Assembly (NCBI RefSeq): GCF_017357225.1
Contig: NZ_CP071605.1
Location: forward strand, 310,001 to 374,000
Length of the DNA: 64,000 bases
Direction: 5' to 3'
Origin: Rhizobium binae
GTDB lineage: Bacteria; Pseudomonadota; Alphaproteobacteria; Rhizobiales; Rhizobiaceae
The notes below the pieces were generated by a model. It worked only from the letters and a program-made list of their open reading frames with translations. It searched no databases and was not told where the DNA came from. Both the position numbers and the translations under genes were made by a program. This document shows, piece after piece, positions 34,118 through 42,976 of this stretch; within the stretch, counting starts at the first letter, position 1; each line of letters starts with the position of its first letter.

Positions 34118-35557
34118 ATGAACACCGTCAGCCCAATCGCGACCGATACCAGCCCCGACGTCATGAAGGCGCTGCTCGCCCGGCAAAAGGCGTCTTTCCT
34201 GAAGGACGGGCCGCCGAGCATTGCGACCCGCATCGATCGCATCGATCGCGTCGTTGCCCTTCTCGTCGATCATAAGGATGCAATTGCCGCCGCCCTATCG
34301 GAGGATTTCGGCAGCCGCAGCGTCGAGGCGAGCCTGCTTCTCGACGTTTTCACCTGCGTCGGTTCGCTGAAATATGCCAGGGCCAATGTGGCCGAGTGGC
34401 TGAAGCCCGAGCAGCACGAGGCCTTGTTCCCGGATGCGGTCGCCGAGGTGATCTACCAGCCGAAAGGAGTGATCGGGATACTCAGCCCGTGGAATTTCCC
34501 CTATCAGCTCGCGCTTGCCCCGTTGGCCGGCATTCTCGCCGCGGGCAATCGCGCCATGATCAAGCCGTCGGAGGTGACCCCGGCGTCGGCAGCCTTGATG
34601 GCGCAACTCATCGCAGGCTCCTTCGACGAAACGGAAATCGCCGTCGTTCAGGGCGGGCCGGCCACCGGCACGGCCTTTACATCGCTTGCCTTCGACCACC
34701 TGATCTTCACCGGCGGCACCGCGATCGCCCATCATGTCATGCGCGCGGCGGCGGAAAACCTGACGCCGTTGACGCTCGAACTCGGCGGCAAGTCGCCCGT
34801 CGTCATCGGCCGTTCGGCCGATCTTGCAGATGCGGCGCGCCGGGTCATGGCGGTCAAGACACTGAATGCCGGCCAGATCTGCCTGGCGCCGGACTACGCC
34901 TACGTGCCCGAGGAAAGCGTGGCGGCTTTCGCCGAACATGCAGTCGCCGCGGTCGGCGCGATGTATGCGGGATTGAAGGAAAATCCTGATTACACCTCGA
35001 TCGTCAATGCCCGCCATCACGCCCGCGTCCAGGGGTTGATCGACGACGCCAGGGCCATGGGCGCCCGTGTCGTCGAGATCAACCCGGCGGCCGAGAATTT
35101 TTCCCAGCAATCGGCCCACCGCATGCCGCCGACCCTGATCCTCGATCCCACGGAAGACATGCGTGTGCTGCAGGAGGAGATCTTCGGGCCGGTGCTGCCG
35201 GTCATCGCCTATCGGAATCTCGCCGATGTCATCGACCGCATCAATGCCAAGCCGCGCCCGCTTGCGCTCTACTTTTTCGGCCGAGACCCCGAGGAGGAGC
35301 GCCGTGTGCTCGACAACACGACCTCCGGCGGCGTGACGGTCAACGACTGCATGAGCCACGTAACAGCCGAGGGCCTGCCCTTCGGCGGCGTCGGCCATTC
35401 CGGCATGGGCGCCTATCACGGAAAGTTCGGCTTCCTCGCCTTCTCGCATCCTCGCGCCGTCTATCACCAGAGCAGGATGGTGGAAGCCGAATACATGATG
35501 CGGCCGCCTTTCGGCGAGGCGATGCGCGGCTTTCTGGCCGCCGCAATCTGCAAGTAG
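34118..35557 (+). CDS. calB: Coniferyl-aldehyde dehydrogenase
   Basis: An aldehyde dehydrogenase of 479 residues of the class 3-like branch. It has ILSPWNFPYQLALAPLAGIL, LELGGKSPVVIG, the catalytic cysteine in LNAGQICLAPDYAYVP and the C-terminal GGVGHSGMGAYHGKFGF. The LAPDYAYVP and AYHGKFGF segments are typical of CalB. It oxidises coniferaldehyde to ferulate, the substrate of the synthetase two genes upstream. GGGAGGAAAG is just before the ATG, 20 bp after the alcohol dehydrogenase stop. Confidence 0.9.
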   Translation: MNTVSPIATDTSPDVMKALLARQKASFLKDGPPSIATRIDRIDRVVALLVDHKDAIAAALSEDFGSRSVEASLLLDVFTCVGSLKYARANVAEWLKPEQHEALFPDAVAEVIYQPKGVIGILSPWNFPYQLALAPLAGILAAGNRAMIKPSEVTPASAALMAQLIAGSFDETEIAVVQGGPATGTAFTSLAFDHLIFTGGTAIAHHVMRAAAENLTPLTLELGGKSPVVIGRSADLADAARRVMAVKTLNAGQICLAPDYAYVPEESVAAFAEHAVAAVGAMYAGLKENPDYTSIVNARHHARVQGLIDDARAMGARVVEINPAAENFSQQSAHRMPPTLILDPTEDMRVLQEEIFGPVLPVIAYRNLADVIDRINAKPRPLALYFFGRDPEEERRVLDNTTSGGVTVNDCMSHVTAEGLPFGGVGHSGMGAYHGKFGFLAFSHPRAVYHQSRMVEAEYMMRPPFGEAMRGFLAAAICK

Positions 35558-35998
35558 CGGAGAGTGTGCCTGGTGAACGGGGCATTCTGCGTTTCGAGAC
35601 AAGGTGCCGCGAACTCCTGTCTGCGTCCGGCAATGGGGGACCCGGCAACTGCCGATACATGCATGATCTTCTCTTGTGCACGCAAAAATGGTCCGATTGC
35701 GCAGCTTCTATCCGAATAGCGCATCGTTGCGTCTTGGCTGTACTGATCTCGGCGATTATCGGGCGTTATTAAGCATGCCTTATGTTCTGTGTGACAGCGT
35801 GTCGTGGTCGATCGTCCGTGCCGTCCCATGAGATCGGAAGACGCTGCGGTATGAGCTTCGGCGGTTCGATCGGGGGCGAACCGTTACCCGTGAGCTTTCG
35901 CAACGGAACACAGTTCGATCGGTTCCGATTTAACCAAGCTCAAACCAGTTTTGCCTATGATGAGTCCGTGACTTGGTTTGGAAGGTGGACCCAACGCG
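35558..35998. other. Intergenic stretch without supported gene
   Basis: This 440-bp region between calB and the diguanylate cyclase gene contains several short frames, none with a ribosome site and recognisable content. It presumably holds the cyclase promoter. Confidence 0.5.
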
Positions 35999-37888
35999 GT
36001 GAATGGCATTTGGACGCAATTTGGTGGCAACCTTTCTTTCGTGTGCTTAGCCATTGCGCTCTGGGCGCTTTTTTCGATTCAGTTTCAGCGCCGTTCGTTC
36101 AGGCTGGAAAAGATCGCGTTCGGAATCATAGCTGGCTGCGCCTCCATCGGATCCATCTTGCTGGCCATTGAATTCCATCCCGGCATCTACATCGACCTGC
36201 GCTTTGCGCCGCTCGCATTGGCCGGCATGTTCGGCGGTCCGATTGCGGCGGGTCTCGCCCTATCAATGGCGGCGGCCTTTCGCTTCGTCGTCGGCGGCAC
36301 AGCCATGGTCGACGGCATCACAACGATGGCTGCCGCGGCCGGCATCGGCATGGCCGGGCATTTCTGGAGCCGCAAGCGGTCACTTGGGCTCTTGGATGTT
36401 GCTCTGCTGGGCCTTGCTGTTGGCGGTGTTCTGGTCGTGTCGATGGCCTTGCTTCCCACCCTCGTGATAGCACATGTGCTTTCCGGCGTCGGTTTCCCGC
36501 TGACGGCTTTGAATTGCATGGCGACTGCACTGGGCGGTTTCGTGCTCTTGAAGACGCAGCAATGGGAGTTGGAGCGGAGCATATTGGTGACGGCATTCTC
36601 GCAGTCGCCCGACTATCTCTATGTGAAGGACCGGAACAGCCGGTTCATTACTGTTAATGAAAACATGACCCGCCTCTTCCGTTTCCGATCGACGGCGGAA
36701 ATGACTGGCTTGTCCGATTTCAATCTGCTGTCACGGCCGCTCGCCGAGGAATTATATTATCTTGAGCAGCAAGTGATGGATACCGGAGTGCCTCTGATCG
36801 ATTCCAATGAACTGATCGAAGGCCGCTGCCTGCTCGCCTCCAAGGTCCCGGTGAGGGACAAGCAGGGGCGGGTGATCGGCCTTGCGGGCGTAACACGCGA
36901 TGTGACCGAGCGCACCACGCTCGAGCGCGAATTGCGCGAAAGCAAGAATCTGCTGTCGCACGCGATGGCGAATATGTCCGACGGCATCGCCATGTACGAC
37001 AGCAGGGGATTCCTGATTTTTTGCAATGAGCAATATCGCAGCGCCTTTCCGCTGTCGGGGGACGCCCGTGTGGTCGGCGCCCATATCAGCGACATCCTGC
37101 GGCGCATCATTGAAACAGGCGAGCGGCCCGACATCCCGGACGGCGACCCGGAAGAATGGATCAAGGCCGCCAGCACTTCCCTGCACAGCAACAAGGATGA
37201 GGAGGTCCAGCTTCACAACGGCGACTGGCGCAGCATCCGCACGAGGCTTGCCGAGGACGGCACGGCGATGGCCGTCGTCTCGAACATCACCGCGACGAAG
37301 GAGGCGGAAATCGCGCTCAGACTGTCGGCGGAGCAACTGAAGAATTTGGCCGAGACTGACGGGCTCACGGGAATGGTGAACCGCCGGGCTTTCGACGAAG
37401 CCTTCGCCCGCGAGACGGCCGGCAGCGCCCGAAAGAACACGCCGTTCAGCCTTCTGATGGTCGATGTCGACCGCTTCAAGGCCTATAATGATACTTATGG
37501 TCATCCCGCCGGCGATCAGTGTTTGCGTACCGTCAGCAAGTGCCTGCGCCAGTCCGTCAGCCGGCCGGCGGACATCGTCGCGCGCTACGGCGGCGAGGAG
37601 TTCGTCGTGTTCCTGCCCGACACCAGCGCAAAGGGGGCAATGATCGTTGCCGAGCAATTCGCGCGGCGCCTCGGCCAAGAGAATATCAATCATTCCGGCA
37701 GCGAATTCGGTCGGGTGACCGCGAGCATCGGCATATCGTGTGCAACGGGGGCCGTCCTGCGCACCAATCCGAATCGTCTCCTGACCGAGGCGGACGCCGC
37801 GCTCTACGACGCCAAATCGCAAGGGCGCAATCGCATTCTGGCCCATTCGCCAAATCCCGAACGGCACGCGCTGAAGGACGTCGGGTGA
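35999..37888 (+). CDS. Membrane diguanylate cyclase: 5TM-LYT receptor, PAS, PAS, GGDEF
   Basis: About 629 residues from the GTG at 35999, which has GGAAGG about 13 nt upstream; a TTG at 35978 is the alternative start. The N-terminal 190 residues form about five to six helices of the 5TM-5TMR_LYT type (LDLRFAPLALAGMFGGPIAA). A PAS domain follows (FSQSPDYLYVKDRNSRFITV), then a second PAS (MANMSDGIAMYDSRGFLIF) and a GGDEF domain with YGGEEFVVF. The inhibitory RxxD site (RPAD) is present before GGEEF, so product feedback is likely. It senses an unknown ligand at the membrane and makes cyclic di-GMP. Confidence 0.9.
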   Translation: MNGIWTQFGGNLSFVCLAIALWALFSIQFQRRSFRLEKIAFGIIAGCASIGSILLAIEFHPGIYIDLRFAPLALAGMFGGPIAAGLALSMAAAFRFVVGGTAMVDGITTMAAAAGIGMAGHFWSRKRSLGLLDVALLGLAVGGVLVVSMALLPTLVIAHVLSGVGFPLTALNCMATALGGFVLLKTQQWELERSILVTAFSQSPDYLYVKDRNSRFITVNENMTRLFRFRSTAEMTGLSDFNLLSRPLAEELYYLEQQVMDTGVPLIDSNELIEGRCLLASKVPVRDKQGRVIGLAGVTRDVTERTTLERELRESKNLLSHAMANMSDGIAMYDSRGFLIFCNEQYRSAFPLSGDARVVGAHISDILRRIIETGERPDIPDGDPEEWIKAASTSLHSNKDEEVQLHNGDWRSIRTRLAEDGTAMAVVSNITATKEAEIALRLSAEQLKNLAETDGLTGMVNRRAFDEAFARETAGSARKNTPFSLLMVDVDRFKAYNDTYGHPAGDQCLRTVSKCLRQSVSRPADIVARYGGEEFVVFLPDTSAKGAMIVAEQFARRLGQENINHSGSEFGRVTASIGISCATGAVLRTNPNRLLTEADAALYDAKSQGRNRILAHSPNPERHALKDVG

Positions 37889-38001
37889 TCGACCAACCGG
37901 ATCGACCTTTGGCGTACTCCTTCTAATTCGATAGGTTTTTTCTATCGAACCATCGTTCTCGTGGCCTTGATGTCTTCGTCGCTTCGACAATAGAGGAGCG
38001 C

Positions 38002-40296
38002 ATGGACACGAAATTTATTGGCAAGAAATCGGCGGCAGCCGGCGGTTGGGGCGCTCTGAAGAGTTGCGGCAGGCAATTGCTGCAAAGCGGCATGCCCATT
38101 TCAGGGGCACGGACGATGCTGAAGGCGAACCAGCCGGATGGCTTCGATTGCCCGGGTTGCGCCTGGGGCGATCCGGAACATGGATCGTCTTTCGAATTCT
38201 GTGAGAACGGCGTGAAGGCTGTCGCCTGGGAAGCGACGGAGAAGCGGGCGACACCCGGCTTTTTCGCGGCGAACACGGTATCCGATTTGCGTCGGCTCGG
38301 CGATTACGAACTGGAACGCAACGGCCGCCTCACGCATCCGATGCGCTACGATGCGGCAAGCGACCGTTACCTGCCTGTCGCGTGGGAGGATGCCTTCGCA
38401 GAGATCGGCCGCATCCTCAAGGGGCTCGATAATCCGGATCGTGCGGAATTCTATACGTCCGGCCGGGCCAGCAACGAGGCCGCCTTCCTCTATCAGCTAT
38501 TCGTGCGCGTCTACGGCACCAATAATTTTCCCGATTGCTCCAACATGTGCCACGAGGCCAGCGGCATCGCCATGCGCCATGCGGTCGGCGTCGGCAAGGG
38601 CACCGTTCTTCTGGAGGATTTCGAGCAGGCCGATGCGATTTTCGTCATCGGACAGAACCCGGGCACCAACCATCCGCGAATGCTCGGCGACCTGCGCCGG
38701 GCAGCCCTTCGCGGCGCGCGCATCGTCGTCTTCAATCCGATCCGCGAGCGCGGCCTGGAGCGCTTCTCCGACCCGCAGGACAAGATCGAAATGCTGCGCG
38801 GTGCTTCGACCGATATCGCCAGCCATTATCTGCAGCCGCATCTCGGCGGCGACATGGCAGCGGTGCGGGGGATGGCGAAGGCCGTGCTGGCTGCGGAAGA
38901 CGCAGCCGTGGCCGCCGGTCTGTCGCCGGTTCTCGATCATGTGTTTCTTGCCGGACACTGCGGGGGTTTTGCCGAATACCGGGCGGCTGTGGAGGCGACG
39001 TGCTGGGCCGACATCGAAGACCAGTCGGGGTTAAGCCGAGAGGAGATCGAACGGGCCGCCGATGTCTATATCAAGTCCGAAAGGGTGATCTGCACCTGGG
39101 CGATGGGCGTCACCCAGCATCTGCATTCGGTGGCGACGATCCGCGAGATCGCCAACTTCATGTTCCTGCGCGGCAATATCGGCCGGCCCGGCGCCGGCCT
39201 TTGCCCGGTGCGCGGCCATTCCAACGTGCAGGGTGACCGAACTGTCGGCATCGACGAAAAGCCTGCGGACGATTTCCTCGATGCGCTGGAGAAGCATTTC
39301 CGCTTCGCTGTCCCGCGCCAGCACGGCCATAACGTGCTTGCCGCGATCGGGGCGATGCTCGACGGCTCGGCCGAGGCCTTCATCGGACTTGGCGGCAACT
39401 TCGCCCGCGCCACACCCGACAGCACCCTCGTCGAAAGAGCGCTTCGCCGGCTGAAACTGACGGTGCATATCGCGACCAAGCCGAACCATTCGCATCTGAT
39501 GCCGGGCGAGAGGGCCTTTATCCTGCCGTGTCTCGGACGGACCGAGATGGATCTCAACGCGGCCGGCAATTCCCAGCTCGTGAGCGTCGAAGATTCGATG
39601 AGCATGGTGCATGGTTCCGCCGGCATCAATCGTCCGGCCTCACCGCATCTCCTCTCGGAAGTCGCCATCATTGCCGGTATCGCGCGCGCGACGGTCGGCC
39701 TTTCCGTGGTCGACTGGGCGGAACTTGCCGAGGATTACGACCGCATCCGCGATCATATCGAGGCGACCATTCCCGGCTTCGAGGATTACAACAGGCGCCT
39801 GCGAAGGCCGCGCGGTTTCCATCTGCGCAATGCCGCCGCCCATCGGGAGTGGAAGACGCCCACTGGCAAGGCGTCATTCTCCTGCCAGGCACTTCCCGAA
39901 CAGACGGTGCATCAGCGCGCACGAAAACGCGAGGGACGCTTCGCCCTGCAGACGTTCCGCTCGCACGATCAGTACAATACCACGGTCTACGGCCTCGACG
40001 ACCGATACCGCGGCGTCTACGGAGAGCGTCAGGTCATCTTCATTCATCCTGAAGATCTGAAGGCGATGAACGCCGAGGCCGGCGACCGCGTCGATGTGGT
40101 CGGCGAGCACGATGACGGCATCGAGCGCGTCGCACGGGATTTTCGCTTTGTGCCCTATGACATTCCGCGGGGCAGCATCGCCGGCTATTATCCCGAGCTG
40201 AACGTGTTGGTGCCGCTTGGCAGCGCCGGTGAGGAAAGCGACACGCCGACCTCGAAATCGATCTTGGTTTCCTTCCGCCGGCGAAATGCCGCGTGA
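38002..40296 (+). CDS. FdhF/YdeP-family molybdopterin oxidoreductase
   Basis: A protein of 764 residues. N-terminal cysteines DCPGCAW...FCENG replace a classical iron-sulfur domain. The molybdopterin body includes YTSGRASNEAAFLYQLFVR, NFPDCSNMCHEASG, FVIGQNPGTNHPRML and the C-terminal molydop-binding barrel (HPEDLKAMNAEAGDRVDVV). It belongs to the FdhF-like alpha-subunit group that includes E. coli YdeP, linked to acid tolerance; the true substrate is unknown. No signal peptide is seen, so it is cytoplasmic. GAGGAG lies just before the ATG. Its stop overlaps a small gene by 4 bp. Confidence 0.92.
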   Translation: MDTKFIGKKSAAAGGWGALKSCGRQLLQSGMPISGARTMLKANQPDGFDCPGCAWGDPEHGSSFEFCENGVKAVAWEATEKRATPGFFAANTVSDLRRLGDYELERNGRLTHPMRYDAASDRYLPVAWEDAFAEIGRILKGLDNPDRAEFYTSGRASNEAAFLYQLFVRVYGTNNFPDCSNMCHEASGIAMRHAVGVGKGTVLLEDFEQADAIFVIGQNPGTNHPRMLGDLRRAALRGARIVVFNPIRERGLERFSDPQDKIEMLRGASTDIASHYLQPHLGGDMAAVRGMAKAVLAAEDAAVAAGLSPVLDHVFLAGHCGGFAEYRAAVEATCWADIEDQSGLSREEIERAADVYIKSERVICTWAMGVTQHLHSVATIREIANFMFLRGNIGRPGAGLCPVRGHSNVQGDRTVGIDEKPADDFLDALEKHFRFAVPRQHGHNVLAAIGAMLDGSAEAFIGLGGNFARATPDSTLVERALRRLKLTVHIATKPNHSHLMPGERAFILPCLGRTEMDLNAAGNSQLVSVEDSMSMVHGSAGINRPASPHLLSEVAIIAGIARATVGLSVVDWAELAEDYDRIRDHIEATIPGFEDYNRRLRRPRGFHLRNAAAHREWKTPTGKASFSCQALPEQTVHQRARKREGRFALQTFRSHDQYNTTVYGLDDRYRGVYGERQVIFIHPEDLKAMNAEAGDRVDVVGEHDDGIERVARDFRFVPYDIPRGSIAGYYPELNVLVPLGSAGEESDTPTSKSILVSFRRRNAA

Positions 40297-40568
40297 GCGA
40301 AGAGGCATTCGACGCCGCCCGATTTCTCGCCCTTGTCACTGCTGCGCAAGACAGGGATGCCAGGCTGACCGCGATGCAGGCCGGTCTGGTCGTCGCCGCG
40401 GATCTCGAGATAGCATCTGACAGCCGCTCCTTTGCACGCAGGCTGGGGATCGCGCATGCGCTTGTGCTGCGGGAACTCAACGCGCTGGCCGAGCGTGGCG
40501 ATACGCTTGAAATCGTCAAGCGGGATCCGAGGACGATGCGAGCGTTTTACAGATTGGCCAAGCCCTGA
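40293..40568 (+). CDS. Small protein coupled to the molybdopterin oxidoreductase
   Basis: 91 residues from a GTG that overlaps the oxidoreductase stop by 4 bp (GTGA), which implies translational coupling. The C-terminal half (LGIAHALVLRELNALAERGD, LEIVKRDPRTMRAFYRLA) looks like a small winged helix. I do not recognise a named family. It may be a regulator or an accessory protein for the oxidoreductase. Confidence 0.75.
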   Translation: MSEEAFDAARFLALVTAAQDRDARLTAMQAGLVVAADLEIASDSRSFARRLGIAHALVLRELNALAERGDTLEIVKRDPRTMRAFYRLAKP

Positions 40569-40622
40569 AGCAGTCGCGCAAAATCGTGCATTGATCTTGC
40601 AATGACGGCGATGCAGGCCGAC

Positions 40623-41621
40623 TTATCGCCGGTTCACGCGCTTCCTCGTCTCCGAGGGGTATTCCCCATAGGTGGTTTTATAGACCGCGGAAAAGCGGCC
40701 GAAATGAAAGAAGCCCCATTTGAGGCAGATGGCCTTCATCGTTTCTCTGCTTTCGGGATCGAGCAGATCCTGGCGCGCCGCGCGCAGACGAAGCATCAGC
40801 AGATAGGCGGCGGGAGACGTTCCCTTGAAGGCGCGGAAACCGGTTTCGAGCGCCCTGCTCGAGACGCCGGCCGCTTCGGCCACCTTCGGCATGGTGATAG
40901 GCTGATCGATATTCGCCTGCATGAACTCAATCGCCCTGCGCACATGCCTCGGAGCGATCAGGGCCGCCCCCTTGTAGAGGAAATGCGACAGCCGGTGCGG
41001 CACCACGCGCACCACCAGATCGGCCAGCGCCTGCGTCATGTGCGCCATGGCGATCGGCGACTGCAACAACGGGCCGTCGTCGCGCATCCCTGACATGATC
41101 GTTTCGGTGAGATTGCCGATCGTCCGGCCAACCGGCGTCGACAGATCCAGTTCCGGCAGCAGGTCGAGCGATCCACTGAACGGCATTTCGAAAGTCTGGC
41201 CGATTGTCTGGAGGATAACGGGCCAGTTGATCAGCAGTTCGTCAATGACGTTCCCTTGCCCATGCATGAGAACGCTGTCGGGTTCAAAATTGTTGTAGAG
41301 AAGCAATTTCCCTTGCCCGGCCTCGGCCTTGCGCGCTCCATAGGTCACCCCCATGCCGCCGCGGCGGGGGACGACGAGCGACAGATATTCCGCCGTGCTG
41401 ACGGTCGGCTCGATGTTGAACTGAAATTCCGCCTCATGATAGCCGGTCACCAGGACCGCGCTGTCCGCCACCGAAAAATCCAATCCCCAATGGAAGTCCT
41501 TGGCGCGGCCGACGGGCTCGGCATCAAACGCGCCAAAAGCGCCCCCGAGGGTTTCCACCATGTTGTCGAAGGACGAACCATGGAATCGGAAGGAGAATGG
41601 CTTTGCGCTGTTTTCCGTCAT
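40623..41621 (-). CDS. AraC-family regulator
   Basis: A protein of 332 residues. The N-terminal effector domain belongs to the AraC-binding-like type (about 1-200), and the C-terminal DNA-binding domain has two helix-turn-helices (TMPKVAEAAGVSSRALETGF; the second is AICLKWGFFHFGRFSAVYKT). GGGAGC precedes the ATG. It is convergent with the oxidoreductase pair and has no obvious target next to it; the flanking region is a gene-poor stretch. The effector is unknown. Confidence 0.88.
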   Translation of the reverse strand: MTENSAKPFSFRFHGSSFDNMVETLGGAFGAFDAEPVGRAKDFHWGLDFSVADSAVLVTGYHEAEFQFNIEPTVSTAEYLSLVVPRRGGMGVTYGARKAEAGQGKLLLYNNFEPDSVLMHGQGNVIDELLINWPVILQTIGQTFEMPFSGSLDLLPELDLSTPVGRTIGNLTETIMSGMRDDGPLLQSPIAMAHMTQALADLVVRVVPHRLSHFLYKGAALIAPRHVRRAIEFMQANIDQPITMPKVAEAAGVSSRALETGFRAFKGTSPAAYLLMLRLRAARQDLLDPESRETMKAICLKWGFFHFGRFSAVYKTTYGEYPSETRKRVNRR

Positions 41622-42075
41622 GCTGCTCCCGCCATTTCTTCTGGCTGAACATGGAGCACGGCGTCGGTTGCATGGCGATCGAGATGATGTACGTCCCTCT
41701 TTCTCGCCGCCGTTGCTGGCATCGCCTTTCTCCTTCGCACTTTCTCAGGATCTGATGGATGGAACGATGTGCGAGACCTGCGCGCATATTAGCGAAAATG
41801 AAGGCTCAGCGCAGCACGCGGCTGCACAGAGGCCAAGCTTCGGGCTGATGCGGGGGTCGAAGGGATTTCGGTCAAGCGACCTCGGGTCGAAAAAAGGGAA
41901 TCTTTTGAATGTTTTATCGACAATGCCCATCGGTCGGACTTTCCTGGCCGGCAGGAACTGACAGAACCGGCAGCGCTTGACAAGTCTTGGCCGTGCCGCC
42001 TTTGATGATAATCCGATGATGAAACGATTGGCCAGCCTGCACAGAGGGCGCGGTTCGATGCGCAACGCAAAAGTC

Positions 42076-42124
42076 GCCTGCCGAAGGTTCTAAAGTGGAC
42101 CGCTCGAGGTAGCCTTCGGCAGGC
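42076..42124. repeat. 12-bp inverted repeat, long-loop hairpin
   Basis: GCCTGCCGAAGG at 42076-42087 and its exact complement CCTTCGGCAGGC at 42113-42124, with a 25-nt loop. Confidence 0.7.
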
Positions 42125-42138
42125 TGACAGGCAGTTGG

Positions 42139-42164
42139 CATACGCACGGGATGGAGTGCGTATG
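42139..42164. repeat. 9-bp inverted repeat
   Basis: CATACGCAC and GTGCGTATG around an 8-nt loop, 14 nt after the previous hairpin. It is a candidate operator or a second stem of a structured RNA. Confidence 0.6.
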
Positions 42165-42385
42165 AATGGAGCCCCTCCCATCATTTGGGGTGATCGATAG
42201 AGGGGTTTGGCTTCAGACCGTAGGCCATCATGGCCCGGTCACAGTTACTTTAGTGTTCCGCAGCCATGGAGCAATTGTCGCGCGTCGTTATTGTTCATCG
42301 GTCGGCTTTTCGCGACGCAGTCTGGACTGGTCCTGCGCAAAATGTATAGGCCGGCGCTTCACTCTCCAGTCTTCGCCGCTGCGCA

Positions 42386-42884
42386 TCAGAGCTCCAATGC
42401 GACTCGCCGTTCCTCATGGAAGGCATAGGGTGCCCGGCGCCGTGCGGCGCAGTCGCCGCTCTCCATGGCATCGATACCCCTGCAGACGCAATTCCCGGCC
42501 CAGCCAATCGGCCGCGCCATTGGCGGTGGCAAGCACCAGGCTGTCGCCTGCCTCGAAAAATGATCCAGCAACGCGGCGCCATTGCCGTGCCATTCCAGCG
42601 CACTCACCTCCAGAACCCATTTGCCCCTGAGCCTCTTCAAGGTCCGCCGAAGCGGCACGTCGGCAGTCGTGCGCTGAAGCTCCTTGCCGATGAAGGGATC
42701 GGGGGAGAGCATCGTCCAGGTGCCCATCCTCAGCCAGCTTCCAGGCACTGCCGCAGCCGCGCCAGCCGCCTCCTTCGTCCAGCGTGGCCATGTTTGCCGT
42801 ATGCGCCCCGAAGACGATCCGGTTGCGCAAGCTGCGCCCGCGCAGGTTGACGGGCGAAAACAGACGCGTAAAAAGCATCGACAT
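42386..42884 (-). pseudogene. Decayed NADH:flavin oxidoreductase (DgcA/StcD type)
   Basis: The minus strand starts with an intact-looking N-terminus (MSMLFTRLFSPVNLRGRSLR, then NRIVFGAHTANMATLDEGG), the FMN-barrel start of this family. It then jumps to C-terminal sequence (SLVLATANGAADWLGRELRL) and finishes in another frame with RRRAPYAFHEERRVALEL. Roughly 500 internal codons are missing and at least one frameshift is present. It lies directly downstream of the betaine importer genes on the same strand, so that operon once ended with a demethylase-type gene. An intact relative is at 47682. Confidence 0.8.
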
Positions 42885-42976
42885 CCTGATCTCTCAGACA
42901 GCCGGCGTGCGCGGTATGGCACGGTGACGCCTTCAGTCGGGGTCGCCGGCCAAGCCGCGAAAGGCCGCGCGGAGCT

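Larger units (their letters stand above)
41622..42385. other. Gene-poor stretch rich in inverted repeats
   Basis: 764 bp without a supported gene; frames on both strands lack ribosome sites and recognisable content. Structure stands out at the right side: a 12-bp perfect inverted repeat at 42076-42124, a 9-bp one at 42139-42164, and a CCCCTC/GAGGGG pair near 42171-42206. It may hold a small RNA, or be scar tissue next to the decayed oxidoreductase gene. Confidence 0.5.
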
